A stretch of 64,000 nucleotides of DNA from Kribbella sp. NBC_01245 (lineage in GTDB: Bacteria > Actinomycetota > Actinomycetes > Propionibacteriales > Kribbellaceae). This document shows positions 16,738 through 25,092 of this stretch, piece by piece. Numbering within the stretch: position 1 is the stretch's first letter; every line of letters begins with the position of its first letter. The notes under the pieces are model-generated. The model was not told the DNA's origin and did no database searches. It saw only the letters and a list, made by a program, of their open reading frames with translations. A program made the position numbers and the translations under genes. The stretch spans positions 5,704,001 to 5,768,000 of the forward strand of contig NZ_CP108487.1 of assembly GCF_036226525.1 (NCBI RefSeq), written 5' to 3'.

Positions 16738-17511
16738 ATGACCGCAGAGCAGGAAATCCGCGAACTCATCCACCGCTGGGCCGACGCCGTACACAAGGGC
16801 GACCTACCCGGTGTGCTGGCCGATCACGCCGACGACATCGTGATGTACGACGTTCCGCCGCCGTACGAGGGTGTGCGGGGGATCGACGCGTACGAGCAGA
16901 CCTGGCCCGGCTTCTTCCAGTGGCAGGCCCAGGGCGCGGTATTCGAGATCGTGGAGCTAGACGTCATCGCCGGGGACGACGTCGCCTTCGCGTACGCCCT
17001 ACTCCGCTGCGGCATGCCCGACGAGATCGTCGTCAACCGCCTCCGCCTCACCCTTGGCCTACGCCGCGTCGACGGCCGCTGGATCGTCGCCCACGAACAC
17101 CACTCCTTCCCCCTCCCCGACAACGCCCAGTCGGAACGGGAGGTGCGCGAAGTCCACGAAGGCTGGTACGCCGCCACCGCGACCAATGACCTCGACGCCA
17201 TGATGGCCTCGATCGCCGACGACGTCGTGTCGTACGAACACGAGCCGCCCTTGTCCTACGAAGGTGTCGACGCCGTCCGCGAGGTCTGCCGCCGCGGCCT
17301 CGAAGCGGGCGGAGGCCAACCGATCACCCTCGCCATGCCCGACCTACGCGTGGTCGCCGACGGAGACCTAGCCGTCGCCTGGGGCCTCAACAAAGTGGTC
17401 TCAAACGGCAAAACCCACTGGTCCCGAGCCACCCGCATCTTCCAAAAACGCTCCGGCAGCTGGCAACTAACCCACCAACACCTCTCCGTCCCCCACGACC
17501 TCACACCTTGA
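16738..17511 (+). CDS. protein with two tandem SnoaL/DUF4440-like (NTF2-fold) domains
   Basis: 257 residues with GAAGGGAAG upstream of the ATG at 16738. Two units of about 125 residues are clear. The first starts QEIRELIHRWADAVHKGDLP and ends GRWIVAHEHHSFPLP. The second starts REVHEGWYAATATNDLDAMM and ends GSWQLTHQHLSVPHD. Each has the helix, DD.V.Y.....YEG and terminal H.H.S.P pattern of SgcJ/EcaC-type NTF2-fold proteins. It follows a sigma factor with the same fold at its C-terminus. Function is not known; it may bind a small ligand. Its 3' end overlaps the convergent gene by 11 bp. Confidence 0.75.
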   Translation: MTAEQEIRELIHRWADAVHKGDLPGVLADHADDIVMYDVPPPYEGVRGIDAYEQTWPGFFQWQAQGAVFEIVELDVIAGDDVAFAYALLRCGMPDEIVVNRLRLTLGLRRVDGRWIVAHEHHSFPLPDNAQSEREVREVHEGWYAATATNDLDAMMASIADDVVSYEHEPPLSYEGVDAVREVCRRGLEAGGGQPITLAMPDLRVVADGDLAVAWGLNKVVSNGKTHWSRATRIFQKRSGSWQLTHQHLSVPHDLTP

Positions 17512-18142
17512 GGGTGGTGGTGAGGCGGCTGGTGGCGGTGCCGGTGAGGGTGGGGAGGCCGGCGGGGCGGCCGGTGGCGACAAGGATGAGGTCGGCGAGG
17601 GGGCCGCGGAGGTCTTGGGTGCCGGTGCCTGCGGACCAGTCGCAGTCGGTCGCCACGAGCCTGGTGTCGCGGAGGCGGCGGTGGGCGCCGTAGAACTTGC
17701 TACCGATGACGTGGTTCGCGGCGTGGATCGCCGGTTCGATGGGCATTCGGCGGACTCGGCCTAGCGGGCGGGCGATGTCCTGGCCGTGGACCAGGGCGTC
17801 GAGTAGCGGGTCGAGGATGCCGGCGCCGGGTGTGCGGTGGGGTGAGCCCGCGGTTTCGCGGAGTTGCGCGATCAGCTCCGCGGGGGTGAATCGGCGGGCT
17901 CGCTCGGTGGCCAGGATGGTCTCCATCCGGTCGAAGCTGAGGCGCGCACGGAACACCGTCTTGAGTACGACGGACCAGGTGGTGCGCGTCGACATCGTCA
18001 TATGAGCGGCCACGTCGCGAACGGTCCAACCCGCGCACAGCGAGTCCGCCTGCCACTCGTCCTCCCTCAACTCCTCAAGGAAGTCCGCCAGGCTGAGTCG
18101 TTCCGCCTTGGTCCAAGCGAGGATCTGCGCGTCGTCCGTCAT
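17501..18142 (-). CDS. maleylpyruvate isomerase / DinB-like mycothiol-dependent family protein
   Basis: 213 residues from ATG 18142 (AAAGGA upstream). The N-terminal four-helix region WTKAERLSLADFLEEL, SLCAGWTVRDVAAHM has the metal-site His arrangement of the MDMPI/DinB superfamily. The middle has LDALVHGQDIARPLGR. Members in actinobacteria are mycothiol-dependent isomerases or S-transferases. The C-terminal part (DWSAGTGTQDLRGPLADLIL, ATGRPAGL) matches the SCP2-like MDMPI C-domain. Substrate unknown. The gene converges on the tandem NTF2 gene. Confidence 0.75.
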   Translation of the reverse strand: MTDDAQILAWTKAERLSLADFLEELREDEWQADSLCAGWTVRDVAAHMTMSTRTTWSVVLKTVFRARLSFDRMETILATERARRFTPAELIAQLRETAGSPHRTPGAGILDPLLDALVHGQDIARPLGRVRRMPIEPAIHAANHVIGSKFYGAHRRLRDTRLVATDCDWSAGTGTQDLRGPLADLILVATGRPAGLPTLTGTATSRLTTTLKV

Positions 18143-18237
18143 GTTCGGTCCTTTCGTCGTGGCTCCCATGCCATAACCACGAACGAGACCCCGCCGAATG
18201 GACAACGCACACCGAACTGCCCGGTTTGTGCATAACT

Positions 18238-18298
18238 CTCCCGCGAGGTGCCTTTTGGTGCTTGCACGCGCGCGACGTAACGAGGCACCTCGCGGGAG
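18238..18298 (-). terminator. 15-bp perfect inverted repeat, probable terminator of the carboxypeptidase gene
   Basis: CTCCCGCGAGGTGCC at 18238-18252 pairs perfectly with 18284-18298 across a 31-nt loop. It lies just after the carboxypeptidase stop (18323) on the minus strand and before the next leftward gene. A strong GC stem without a clear U-tract. Confidence 0.55.
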
Positions 18299-18322
18299 GG
18301 TTTTCCACAGACTGCGAAAGGG

Positions 18323-19972
18323 TTAGAAGTTGGTGGTGCAGGTGGTTAGGGTGGCGGTTACGGAGGCGCCTCGGGCGACGGTGATCTGACGGGTTTCGAG
18401 GACTGTGCCGTTCGCCCTTTCGCAGGTGAAGGTCCAGGACTCGGTCTGACCCTGCTGTACGGCGATCGGCCGCGTCGACGGGTTCGCGTGGAAGGTGTAC
18501 GTGCCACCGGTCGGGACGACCATCGTGGTGTTGAGTACGTCCGGGACGTTGGTGCCGTTCCACGTCTTGGTGTTGAACGACTTCTTCAGGCGAAGCACCG
18601 CACCGGCCGGCGCTGTCCCGGTGATCACGGAGTGCCGCGCGGGGTTGATCGTGCTCTCGGCCGCGACCAGGAAGGCCTCGCGGTTGCCCTTGCCGGCCGT
18701 ACTACCCGTACCGAAGTAGTAGTTGATGACGTTCGAGAAGGCTGGGTGGAATGACGAGGCGCCGTGCTCGAAGGTGAAGCCCAGACCACCCGTGGCGTAG
18801 TACGACCAGTCCTCGGTCGTACCAGTGGTGTCGTACAACTGGTAGCCGTACTGGCTGCTGTAACCGTTCTGAGCCGCCATCTGGTCGGCAAGCGACTTGT
18901 AGAGCGTCTCGTCGGGCGTCTTCGGCGCGGCGGCGTAACCCGGCTGACGGAGCACCAGGTTCGAGTAGGTGTGGTTGGTGATCAGCGTGGTCGCCTGGTA
19001 CGACGAGACCAGCGACTGGATGTTGCGCGTCTCCGGCTCACTGAACGCACTAGGCCCCCTGTAGGTCTCACTAGTGAGACTGGTCGACGCACCGGGGCCA
19101 CCCCAGAAGCCGGAGTAGTTCCGGTTGGGATCGACGCCGCGCGACTGGTTCGTCGACTGGGCGCACTGGCCGGGCGTCGGCAACTGGCCGTTGGTGATCC
19201 GGCAGTTCTTCCGCTTCATCTCGTAGCCGAGGGAGCGGCTGAGCTGGAAGCCGTCCGGGTTCACCACGGGCACGAGTACGACGCGCGCCTTGTCCAGGAT
19301 GTTCGTGAACCGCGGGATCACGCCATCGTTCTGCAACAGGTCGTAGCCGAACTCGATGGTGAGCTCACCCGACGGCCATTCGCGCGCGTGGTGCAGGCCC
19401 ATCATCACGAAGACCGGCTTACCGTCGGCCACGTTGACGTTGCGGCTGATCTCGAGCCCGCGGATCGCGCGGCCTTCCAGCGAAGGGTTCTTCAAGGTGA
19501 TGACCTTGGCCTTCGTCGGGTACTGCGCGGCCAGCGCGTTCAGGTTGTTCTCGTAGTCGGCCAGCTGCCGGTACGCCGTCCGGCCACTCGGCAACGTGGC
19601 GGTCGGCGCCATCGCGAACGCGCGGTCCTCGGCCTCGCGTCGGCGGTCCGTCTCCACCAGGTCGCCGTCGAGCACGGACCAGGTGAAACCGGCCAGTCGC
19701 AGCAACCGCAGATCTTGGTTGCTGTGGGCAACGACATCGACGTGCTTCGGACCAGCCGACTCGGCCAGGTCCAGATCGAGTTTGGTGAGCCGCTTCTTGG
19801 CGGCGGTGCTGTCCGCATCGACGCGGATCAGCTGGATCTTCTCGGCGACGGACTCGGGCTGCGGATCCGGCTGGCTGAACGCACCGGCACTGGCCTGACC
19901 GGTGATGAGCAGCGCGGCCAGGCCGGCGATTCCGAGCGGGGCAAGCCGGCGCCATCGGGCGGATGGAAACAC
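18323..19972 (-). CDS. secreted M14-family zinc carboxypeptidase
   Basis: 549 residues from a GTG at 19972 with GGAGG 5 nt upstream. Signal peptide with APLGIAGLAALLITGQASA. A propeptide-like region follows to about residue 135. The peptidase domain has the zinc motif HHAREWPSGE (HxxE), VNPDGFQLSRS, RGVDPNRNYSGFWGG, a third ligand His in ITNHTYSN and the catalytic Glu in FTFEHG. A beta-rich C-terminal domain of about 120 residues closes the protein. M14 enzymes remove C-terminal residues from peptides; export suggests nutrient peptide digestion. The AxxE-like GLEISRN segment is normal for the fold. Confidence 0.9.
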   Translation of the reverse strand: MFPSARWRRLAPLGIAGLAALLITGQASAGAFSQPDPQPESVAEKIQLIRVDADSTAAKKRLTKLDLDLAESAGPKHVDVVAHSNQDLRLLRLAGFTWSVLDGDLVETDRRREAEDRAFAMAPTATLPSGRTAYRQLADYENNLNALAAQYPTKAKVITLKNPSLEGRAIRGLEISRNVNVADGKPVFVMMGLHHAREWPSGELTIEFGYDLLQNDGVIPRFTNILDKARVVLVPVVNPDGFQLSRSLGYEMKRKNCRITNGQLPTPGQCAQSTNQSRGVDPNRNYSGFWGGPGASTSLTSETYRGPSAFSEPETRNIQSLVSSYQATTLITNHTYSNLVLRQPGYAAAPKTPDETLYKSLADQMAAQNGYSSQYGYQLYDTTGTTEDWSYYATGGLGFTFEHGASSFHPAFSNVINYYFGTGSTAGKGNREAFLVAAESTINPARHSVITGTAPAGAVLRLKKSFNTKTWNGTNVPDVLNTTMVVPTGGTYTFHANPSTRPIAVQQGQTESWTFTCERANGTVLETRQITVARGASVTATLTTCTTNF

Positions 19973-20099
19973 GGTGACCTCCAGTAATGGGCGGGTAACT
20001 GAGGGTAGGACCGCCTATACCTTCCACGGAAGCAGTTCCAGCCCGTCCGCCCGGCACATCTGGGCCCCGTCATCGTGGTGCCACTAACTAGCCCACTAA

Positions 20100-21230
20100 C
20101 TAGCGCAGCCCCGCCAACTGAAGAGCGAGCCCACGGCGGATGCGCGGGTTCAGCGCGAGCACCCGAAGCGCCACATTCCGAATGCTCCGCAACGCCGGCT
20201 TCGCCGTACCGATGACCGTGAGCCGATGGGCGAGAGCCACGACCCGGCGAGCCTCCTCCACAGCCCGTACGGCGTACTCGTCCAGCGGCCCTTCGTCCCC
20301 CTTACGCAGCGCAGTCGACAGCGCTCCCGCCAACGCCACCGCGTCACGAAGGCCGAGGTTCATCCCCTGCCCACCGGCCGGGCTGTGCGTATGCGCGGCA
20401 TCACCCGCTAGCAGGATCCGCCCCGCGCGATACCGCGGCGCCACTCGCTCGTGGATGCGGAAGCGCGATCCCCACACCACTTCCCGTACGACGACCTCGC
20501 CGCGGCCCGGGCCTCGCGTATCCACCAGCCGCTGGGCGAACGCGACGTCCGGCTGCTCCGGCGCCGGGTCGATCTGCGCGACCAGGCGGATCGTCCCGTC
20601 GGGCAGTGGCGCGGAGACGAGAATGCCCTCCTTGGAGAAGAAGAGCACCACCTCCTCGAGCGGCAGACCTTCCGCCTTCACATCGGCGAGCGCGAACGAC
20701 AGCTCGAGGTCCTCACCCTCGAACCCGAGCCCAGCCTGATCCCGCACCACGCTGTGCATCCCGTCCGCCGCCACGACGTACGACGCCCGGATGGTCTGGC
20801 CATCGGCCAAGGTGACGGTGGCGCCGTCCGCGTCCTGCACCACGCCGGTCACGACGTACGGGCGGCGCACCTCGCCACCGAGCTCGGTCAGCCGCTCGAG
20901 CAGCACTCGCTCGGTGACGTCCTGCGGGACCATCAGCGTGAACGGGTACGGCGTCGGCAGGTCGCCGAACTCGACGGGCATGAGCTCACGACGACCCGAT
21001 CGGACGCTGAACGACTTCGCCTTGATGCCGAGCTCGACCAGTCGCTCGCTGATGCCGAGGTCGGCCAGCATCTCCAGCGTGCGGGCGTGCACGACGGCGG
21101 CCCGCGACGTGTTGGCCCCGGCGGCCAGACGGTCCAGCACCACCACCTGGTGACCCTGTTGCGTCAGCGCGACCCCGAGCGCCAGACCCACCGGGCCGGC
21201 TCCGACCACTACGACCTCGACCTGCTCCAT
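20100..21230 (-). CDS. FAD-dependent aromatic hydroxylase-type monooxygenase (short form)
   Basis: 376 residues from ATG 21230 (GAGAGGAG upstream). The FAD-binding motif is VVVVGAGPVGLALGVAL, the DG motif YVVAADGMHSVVR, and the GD motif GRILLAGDAAHTHSPAGGQG with GMNLGLRDAVAL. This is the PHBH-like group that includes rifampicin monooxygenase and polyketide hydroxylases. Those usually run to about 470-550 residues with a thioredoxin-like C-terminal domain; this protein stops after the FAD core. It is divergent from a TetR gene with three operator-like repeats between, so it is probably induced by an aromatic compound or drug. Confidence 0.85.
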   Translation of the reverse strand: MEQVEVVVVGAGPVGLALGVALTQQGHQVVVLDRLAAGANTSRAAVVHARTLEMLADLGISERLVELGIKAKSFSVRSGRRELMPVEFGDLPTPYPFTLMVPQDVTERVLLERLTELGGEVRRPYVVTGVVQDADGATVTLADGQTIRASYVVAADGMHSVVRDQAGLGFEGEDLELSFALADVKAEGLPLEEVVLFFSKEGILVSAPLPDGTIRLVAQIDPAPEQPDVAFAQRLVDTRGPGRGEVVVREVVWGSRFRIHERVAPRYRAGRILLAGDAAHTHSPAGGQGMNLGLRDAVALAGALSTALRKGDEGPLDEYAVRAVEEARRVVALAHRLTVIGTAKPALRSIRNVALRVLALNPRIRRGLALQLAGLR

Positions 21231-21250
21231 CGTGCACTCCTCTCGTCTAG

Positions 21251-21321
21251 GTCAACGCTTGTTGACCAACACTTGTTGACCAAGATAGGAGCTGTCGGCT
21301 TGGAAGTCAACGCTTGTTGAC
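21251..21321. promoter_or_regulatory. TetR operator array between the monooxygenase and tetR
   Basis: The 16-mer GTCAACGCTTGTTGAC (6-bp arms GTCAAC/GTTGAC) occurs perfectly at 21251-21266 and 21306-21321. A third imperfect copy lies at 21266-21281. The array spans the promoters of both divergent genes and ends 13 bp before the TetR ATG. Confidence 0.78.
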
Positions 21322-21334
21322 CTACGGTGAGCCC

Positions 21335-21895
21335 ATGGCGGAAGAACGGCAGTCGGACCGATCGCGGGCGACGATCCTGCAGGCGGCCCGGGAGCGATTC
21401 GCGGCGGATGGGTACGAGCGCGCGACGATCCGGGCGATCGCGGCGGACGCGGCGATCGACCCGGCGATGGTGATGCGGTACTACGGCAGCAAGGAGAAGT
21501 TGTTCGCGGCCGCGGCCACGATCGATCTGCGGCTGCCGGACCTGAGCGCGGCGCCGCGCGACGAATTCGGTGCGACGCTGATCGCGCACTTCGTCGACCG
21601 CTGGGAGGGTGACGAGACCCTGATCGCGCTACTGCGTGCGGGAGCCACCAACGAGGCGGCGGCCGAGCGGATGCGGGAGATCTTCGCCGAGCGGATCGGC
21701 GCGTTGGTGGGGACGTTCGTCGCCGACCCGGCCGAGGCGCAGGTCCGGGCCGGCCTGGTCGCCAGTCAGGTCCTCGGCATGGCCCTGTGCCGCTTCATCC
21801 TGCGCCTACCGCCGGTGGTCGACCTCTCCAAGGACCAGGTCGTCGCCTGGCTCGGCCCGACAATTCAGCGCTACCTGACCGCGCCCATTCCGTAA
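21335..21895 (+). CDS. TetR-family regulator of the adjacent monooxygenase
   Basis: 186 residues from the ATG at 21335. A TTG 21 bp earlier would place the start inside the operator. The HTH is in RATILQAARERFAADGYERA through IRAIAADAAIDPAMVMRYYG and SKEKLF. The C-terminal ligand domain has a helical pattern without recognisable specificity. The divergent FAD monooxygenase and the repeated palindromes between them indicate a classic repressor-target pair. Confidence 0.88.
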   Translation: MAEERQSDRSRATILQAARERFAADGYERATIRAIAADAAIDPAMVMRYYGSKEKLFAAAATIDLRLPDLSAAPRDEFGATLIAHFVDRWEGDETLIALLRAGATNEAAAERMREIFAERIGALVGTFVADPAEAQVRAGLVASQVLGMALCRFILRLPPVVDLSKDQVVAWLGPTIQRYLTAPIP

Positions 21896-21933
21896 GCCCC
21901 CTCTTTCTTGTTCACGAGTGGTCAGGAAAAGGG

Positions 21934-22668
21934 TTAAAAGCGGGGTTTTTGGCGGCGGCGGGCGTCGAGTACGAAGAGGCCGCCGAGGGCCAGGCCGGTG
22001 ACGAAACCGCCGAGGTGGCCTTCCCAGGAGATGTTGGGAATGGTGACCGAGATGACCGCGGTGATGGCGACGTAGACCAGGATCCAGGTCACGTCCATGC
22101 CGCGGGCTTTGCTGATCACCAGCAGCGCGCCGACCAGGCCGAGGACCGCGCCGGAGGCACCGAGCGTGCCCTGCAACGGGTTGCCGAGGATCCACACCGC
22201 GACGCTGCCGCCGAGTGCGGAGAGCAGGTAGAGCGCGATGAAGCGCAGCCGGCCGAGCATCGCCTCGAGTGGCGGGCCGAGCTGGTACAGCATGAAGAGG
22301 TTCGAAAAGATGTGGAAGAACGCCACATGCGTGAACGTCGAGGTGAGCAGGCGCCACGGCTCGATGTCCACGAAGAATGGCACCAGCACCATGCGGTTCA
22401 GCAACTCCTGGTCGGATCTGACCAGGAAGAAGACCACCAGGTTCAGCACCAGGATGGTGATGCTGATGACCTGGCCGTTGCCGCGCGCGACCCCACCCAG
22501 CGACGTGCGGGTCTTCGGGATCGACTTCACGCCGGCGTTGAAGCACTCCGGGCACTGGAAACCGACCGCGGCACTGTTCATACAAGCGGGACAGATCGGC
22601 CGGTCACACCTTTGACAGGTGACTCCGGCCGGCCGGTCCGGATGGCGATAGCAGACGCGGTCGGTCAT
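21934..22668 (-). CDS. rhomboid-family intramembrane serine protease with N-terminal zinc-binding segment
   Basis: 244 residues. The first 45 carry a B-box-like zinc motif (CYRHPDRPAGVTCQRCDRPI, CPACM, CPEC). Six membrane helices follow. Catalytic features are visible: HIFSNLFMLYQLG, Ser in GTLGASGAVLGLVGALL and His in WEGHLGGFVTGL. Rhomboids cleave membrane helices. In actinobacteria this version sits next to the oriC-proximal cyclophilin, as here (20-bp gap to the cyclophilin stop), and the two may be cotranscribed. Confidence 0.9.
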   Translation of the reverse strand: MTDRVCYRHPDRPAGVTCQRCDRPICPACMNSAAVGFQCPECFNAGVKSIPKTRTSLGGVARGNGQVISITILVLNLVVFFLVRSDQELLNRMVLVPFFVDIEPWRLLTSTFTHVAFFHIFSNLFMLYQLGPPLEAMLGRLRFIALYLLSALGGSVAVWILGNPLQGTLGASGAVLGLVGALLVISKARGMDVTWILVYVAITAVISVTIPNISWEGHLGGFVTGLALGGLFVLDARRRQKPRF

Positions 22669-22687
22669 TCCAGGTGCCTTGTCCGGC

Positions 22688-23230
22688 TCAGGCCGGGCGA
22701 CGCTCGATCTTGACGCTGTTGATCACGATCGGCTCGAGCGGCCGGTCACCCGGCGCGGTCGGCGCGGTCGCGATCGCGTCCACGACCTTCTTGCTCTCGT
22801 CGTCGACGACCTCGCCGAAGATCGTGTGCTTGCGGTTCAGGTGCGGCGTCGGCGTCACGGTCACGAAGAACTGCGAGCCGTTGGTGCCGCGGCCGAACTG
22901 GATCCCCGCGTTGGCCATCGCCAGCAGGTACGGCCGGTCGAACTGCAGCTCGGGGTGGATCTCGTCATCGAAGGCGTAGCCCGGCGAACCGGTGCCGGTG
23001 CCGAGCGGGCAACCGCCCTGGATCATGAAGCCGTCGATCACCCGGTGGAAGCCCAGGCCGTCATAGAACCGCTCGTTGCTCGGCTGGCCGGTCTCCGGGT
23101 TCGTCCACTCCTTGGTGCCCTCGGCCAGGCCGACGAAGTTCTGCACAGTCGCCGGGGCGTGGTCGGGGAACAACTTGATGGTGACGTCGCCCTTCGTCGT
23201 CTCCAACGTCGCGTAAAGCTCTTCTGCCAC
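22688..23230 (-). CDS. ppiA: cyclophilin-type peptidyl-prolyl cis-trans isomerase
   Basis: 180 residues from a GTG at 23230 (GGAGCGG upstream; a longer frame to 23632 has no support). The cyclophilin core is plain: FPDHAPATVQNFVGLAEG, FYDGLGFHRVIDGFMIQGG (catalytic Arg in FHR), GIQFGRGTNGSQFFVT, PHLNRKHTIFGEV. No signal peptide, so cytoplasmic. It catalyses proline isomerisation during folding. Divergent from the DUF5324 gene. Confidence 0.93.
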   Translation of the reverse strand: MAEELYATLETTKGDVTIKLFPDHAPATVQNFVGLAEGTKEWTNPETGQPSNERFYDGLGFHRVIDGFMIQGGCPLGTGTGSPGYAFDDEIHPELQFDRPYLLAMANAGIQFGRGTNGSQFFVTVTPTPHLNRKHTIFGEVVDDESKKVVDAIATAPTAPGDRPLEPIVINSVKIERRPA

Positions 23231-23406
23231 TGGGTCCGCTCCTAGATCGTCACTGCTTACGGCGTTGATCCTGCCATGTGAGACCAAAATGCCATCAAAT
23301 CGGCCCCCTAAGCCTCTCGTGTTTACGGCCTGGGTACGACGTACGATGCGAAAGCAGAAGCTTTTGTGGGCCATGCAGCACCAGCTGTCGGCACCGAGGA
23401 GGAACC

Positions 23407-24213
23407 GTGGGTTTGTTGAAGTCGAAGAGCCGGGTCGAGACCGCCAAGGGGCGCGTCCGTCCGCTCGCTGAATCGGCATCGCACAAGGTGGGACCGGTGC
23501 TCGACCAGATCGGACCGGCCGTTGGCACCGCACGGGAGAAGGTGTCGCCGTATGCCGAGAAGGCTCGCGAGCGCGGCGCCACTGCCGCGAGCCACGCCGT
23601 CGAGAAGGTCGGCCCGATGATCGATGACGCACTCGGCCGAGTCGGTCCCGCCACCGAACACGCGGCCGAACGGGCCCGGGAGAAGTTCAACGACGACGTG
23701 CTGCCGCGCGTCACCGGCGCACTGGCCGCCCTGGCCGCTGCCGCCGAGCCGATGGTGGAGGAGAGCGGCCGTCGTGGCCGGGCCACCAAGGCTGCCCTGA
23801 AGGGCGAGATCGATGCCCCGAAGAAGAAGACGCACAAGCTGCGTACGGCCGTGCTGTTGCTCGGTTTCGGCGCGCTTGCGGCAGCAGCCGTGAAGAAGCT
23901 GCTCACCCCGCCGGAGCCGGCCTGGCAGTCGACCCCGACCAGCGGCCGTGAGTACAGCTCATCCCCGTCCGGCACCAGCGCCCGGCACGCGTCGGCTTCG
24001 GCCGACCCGTCCGTGAAGCCGGAGCCGGGTCTGGGCAAGCAGGAGGCCACGACCGACGCGGCCGGTACGGCGTCGGACCCGGTGGCCGGGGAGAAGGCAG
24101 AGGTCAAGGACAAGCCGGACGTAACGAGTAACGGCGCCCCGAAGAAAGCCAGTGCGGGCAGCCAGCGCCGCGCGACCGGGTCGAACAACTCCAAGCCCAG
24201 CTCGGACTCCTGA
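23407..24213 (+). CDS. DUF5324-like protein with one membrane segment
   Basis: 268 residues from a GTG at 23407 with a strong GAGGAGG site. Residues 1-140 form amphipathic, Ala/Glu/Lys-rich helices with repeating V.P....A patterns (ESASHKVGPVLDQIGPAVGT and so on). One membrane segment is LRTAVLLLGFGALAAAAV at about 155-172. A 90-residue polar, disordered tail follows. It matches the oriC-proximal actinobacterial protein type annotated DUF5324 in Streptomyces, where it also neighbours cyclophilin and rhomboid genes. Function unknown. Confidence 0.72.
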   Translation: MGLLKSKSRVETAKGRVRPLAESASHKVGPVLDQIGPAVGTAREKVSPYAEKARERGATAASHAVEKVGPMIDDALGRVGPATEHAAERAREKFNDDVLPRVTGALAALAAAAEPMVEESGRRGRATKAALKGEIDAPKKKTHKLRTAVLLLGFGALAAAAVKKLLTPPEPAWQSTPTSGREYSSSPSGTSARHASASADPSVKPEPGLGKQEATTDAAGTASDPVAGEKAEVKDKPDVTSNGAPKKASAGSQRRATGSNNSKPSSDS

Positions 24214-24243
24214 CCTCCGCTACAACCTTCCGCACCAACGACA

Positions 24244-24285
24244 AGACCCCGGGACCAGGTGGACCCGGGGTCTTTCGTTTTTCTT
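24244..24285 (+). terminator. rho-independent terminator of the DUF5324-like gene
   Basis: AGACCCCGGG at 24244-24253 pairs with CCCGGGGTCT at 24264-24273, followed by TTCGTTTTTCTTTTC. A textbook stem and U-tract, rare in this GC-rich sequence. Confidence 0.9.
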
Positions 24286-24383
24286 TTCATTCATTCGTCG
24301 GAATCCGCCCTCTGGCACGGCTGCCTGTACACAGCAGCCGACGCTGGGTGAGGGTGGATTCCGACGAATGAATGAAAAGAAAA
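24279..24383. repeat. 105-bp AT-richer inverted-repeat element with 33-bp arms
   Basis: Arms 24279-24311 and 24351-24383 are complementary at 32 of 33 positions. They begin TTTTCTTTTCATTC and contain CGTCGGAATCC. The 39-nt loop carries a second hairpin (CGGCTGC 24318-24324 with GCAGCCG 24334-24340). The outer arm ends are the T-tracts of the two terminators that flank it. Confidence 0.85.
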
Positions 24384-24385
24384 TG

Positions 24386-24425
24386 GGCGAAGGCCGCGGC
24401 ACCCACCGAGGGCGCGACCTTCGCC
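24386..24425 (-). terminator. terminator of the leftward gene at 24441-24797
   Basis: GGCGAAGG at 24386-24393 pairs with CCTTCGCC at 24418-24425. On the minus strand the stem is followed by a T-rich run (CATTTTCTTTTC). It mirrors the terminator at 24244 on the other strand. Confidence 0.8.
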
Positions 24426-24440
24426 TGATCGAGAGTCCCG

Positions 24441-24797
24441 CTAGTTGGGGTTGGGGGTGTCTTTGTCCTCGACGAGGCGCAGCTGGTGATCGGGGTACTC
24501 GTTGTCGACCTCGACGGCCCGCCCCTCGGTGAGCCGGCCGGCGGACAGCAACTGGGCGGCGTACCGGTGGGTGATGCAGGGGTAGGTGTCGCCGCAGTGC
24601 ACACAGTTGGCGTGGTGACGGTGTGGCCAGGGCAGTACGCCCCAGCGCTTCGTCCAGGTCAATGGGTCGCGATCCGGCGCGTGGGCGTCGAGGGCCGACT
24701 TGGCCGCGGCCTGGATCTCTTCAACGGTCCATTCGGCGGCGGTCTTGTCGACGAGTTCACTCAGCGTCGGGGCCGGGTGGGGCAGGGTCATGCGCAT
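24441..24797 (-). CDS. conserved-looking hypothetical protein with a Cys/His pattern
   Basis: 118 residues, or 116 from the second Met. The N-terminal part is helical (TLSELVDKTAAEWTVEEIQA). The centre, WPHRHHANCVHCGDTYPCIT HRY, has CxxC, a third Cys and several His and could bind zinc. It ends in a polar tail (EDKDTPNPN). I do not recognise the family. A dedicated terminator follows, and codon use is normal for the genome, so it is probably a real gene. Confidence 0.65.
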   Translation of the reverse strand: MRMTLPHPAPTLSELVDKTAAEWTVEEIQAAAKSALDAHAPDRDPLTWTKRWGVLPWPHRHHANCVHCGDTYPCITHRYAAQLLSAGRLTEGRAVEVDNEYPDHQLRLVEDKDTPNPN

Positions 24798-25092
24798 CTC
24801 CCGCAGTTCGTGGCGGTAATGACCAGCGCGACTACGGCAGCGGGCGACCGCTGTTGCCGGACCGCCCTTGCGGGGCTTCGACCGCCCTCCTCAGGGGATC
24901 GACCACCCTTTTCAGGGGATCGACCACCCTTTCCAGGGATCGGAAGGGGAACGAAGTCTGTGGAGGTGGCGGCGCTGGAACGTGTTCGTTTGGTTGCTCA
25001 CCGCGACACTAGACCCGTTCGGTGCCACGGCAGCAACCGGGGCCCGGTGTGTCCCTCACTGTGTCCGGAAGTTACCTGGAAGTTCGCCCGGA
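24798..25092. other. 295-bp gap with a 21-bp tandem repeat
   Basis: No gene is evident. Three near-identical units of 21 bp (TCGACCACCCTTTTCAGGGG type) lie at 24878-24939. Otherwise nothing clear is seen. Confidence 0.7.

Noticed and set aside
24220..24402. 60-residue minus-strand frame FFSFIRRN...FRRMNEKK
   Set aside because: It is simply the translation of the two arms of the 105-bp inverted repeat and spans two terminators.
24867..24940. Tandem repeats considered as a CRISPR array
   Set aside because: Units are contiguous 21-bp repeats with no spacers and no cas genes nearby.
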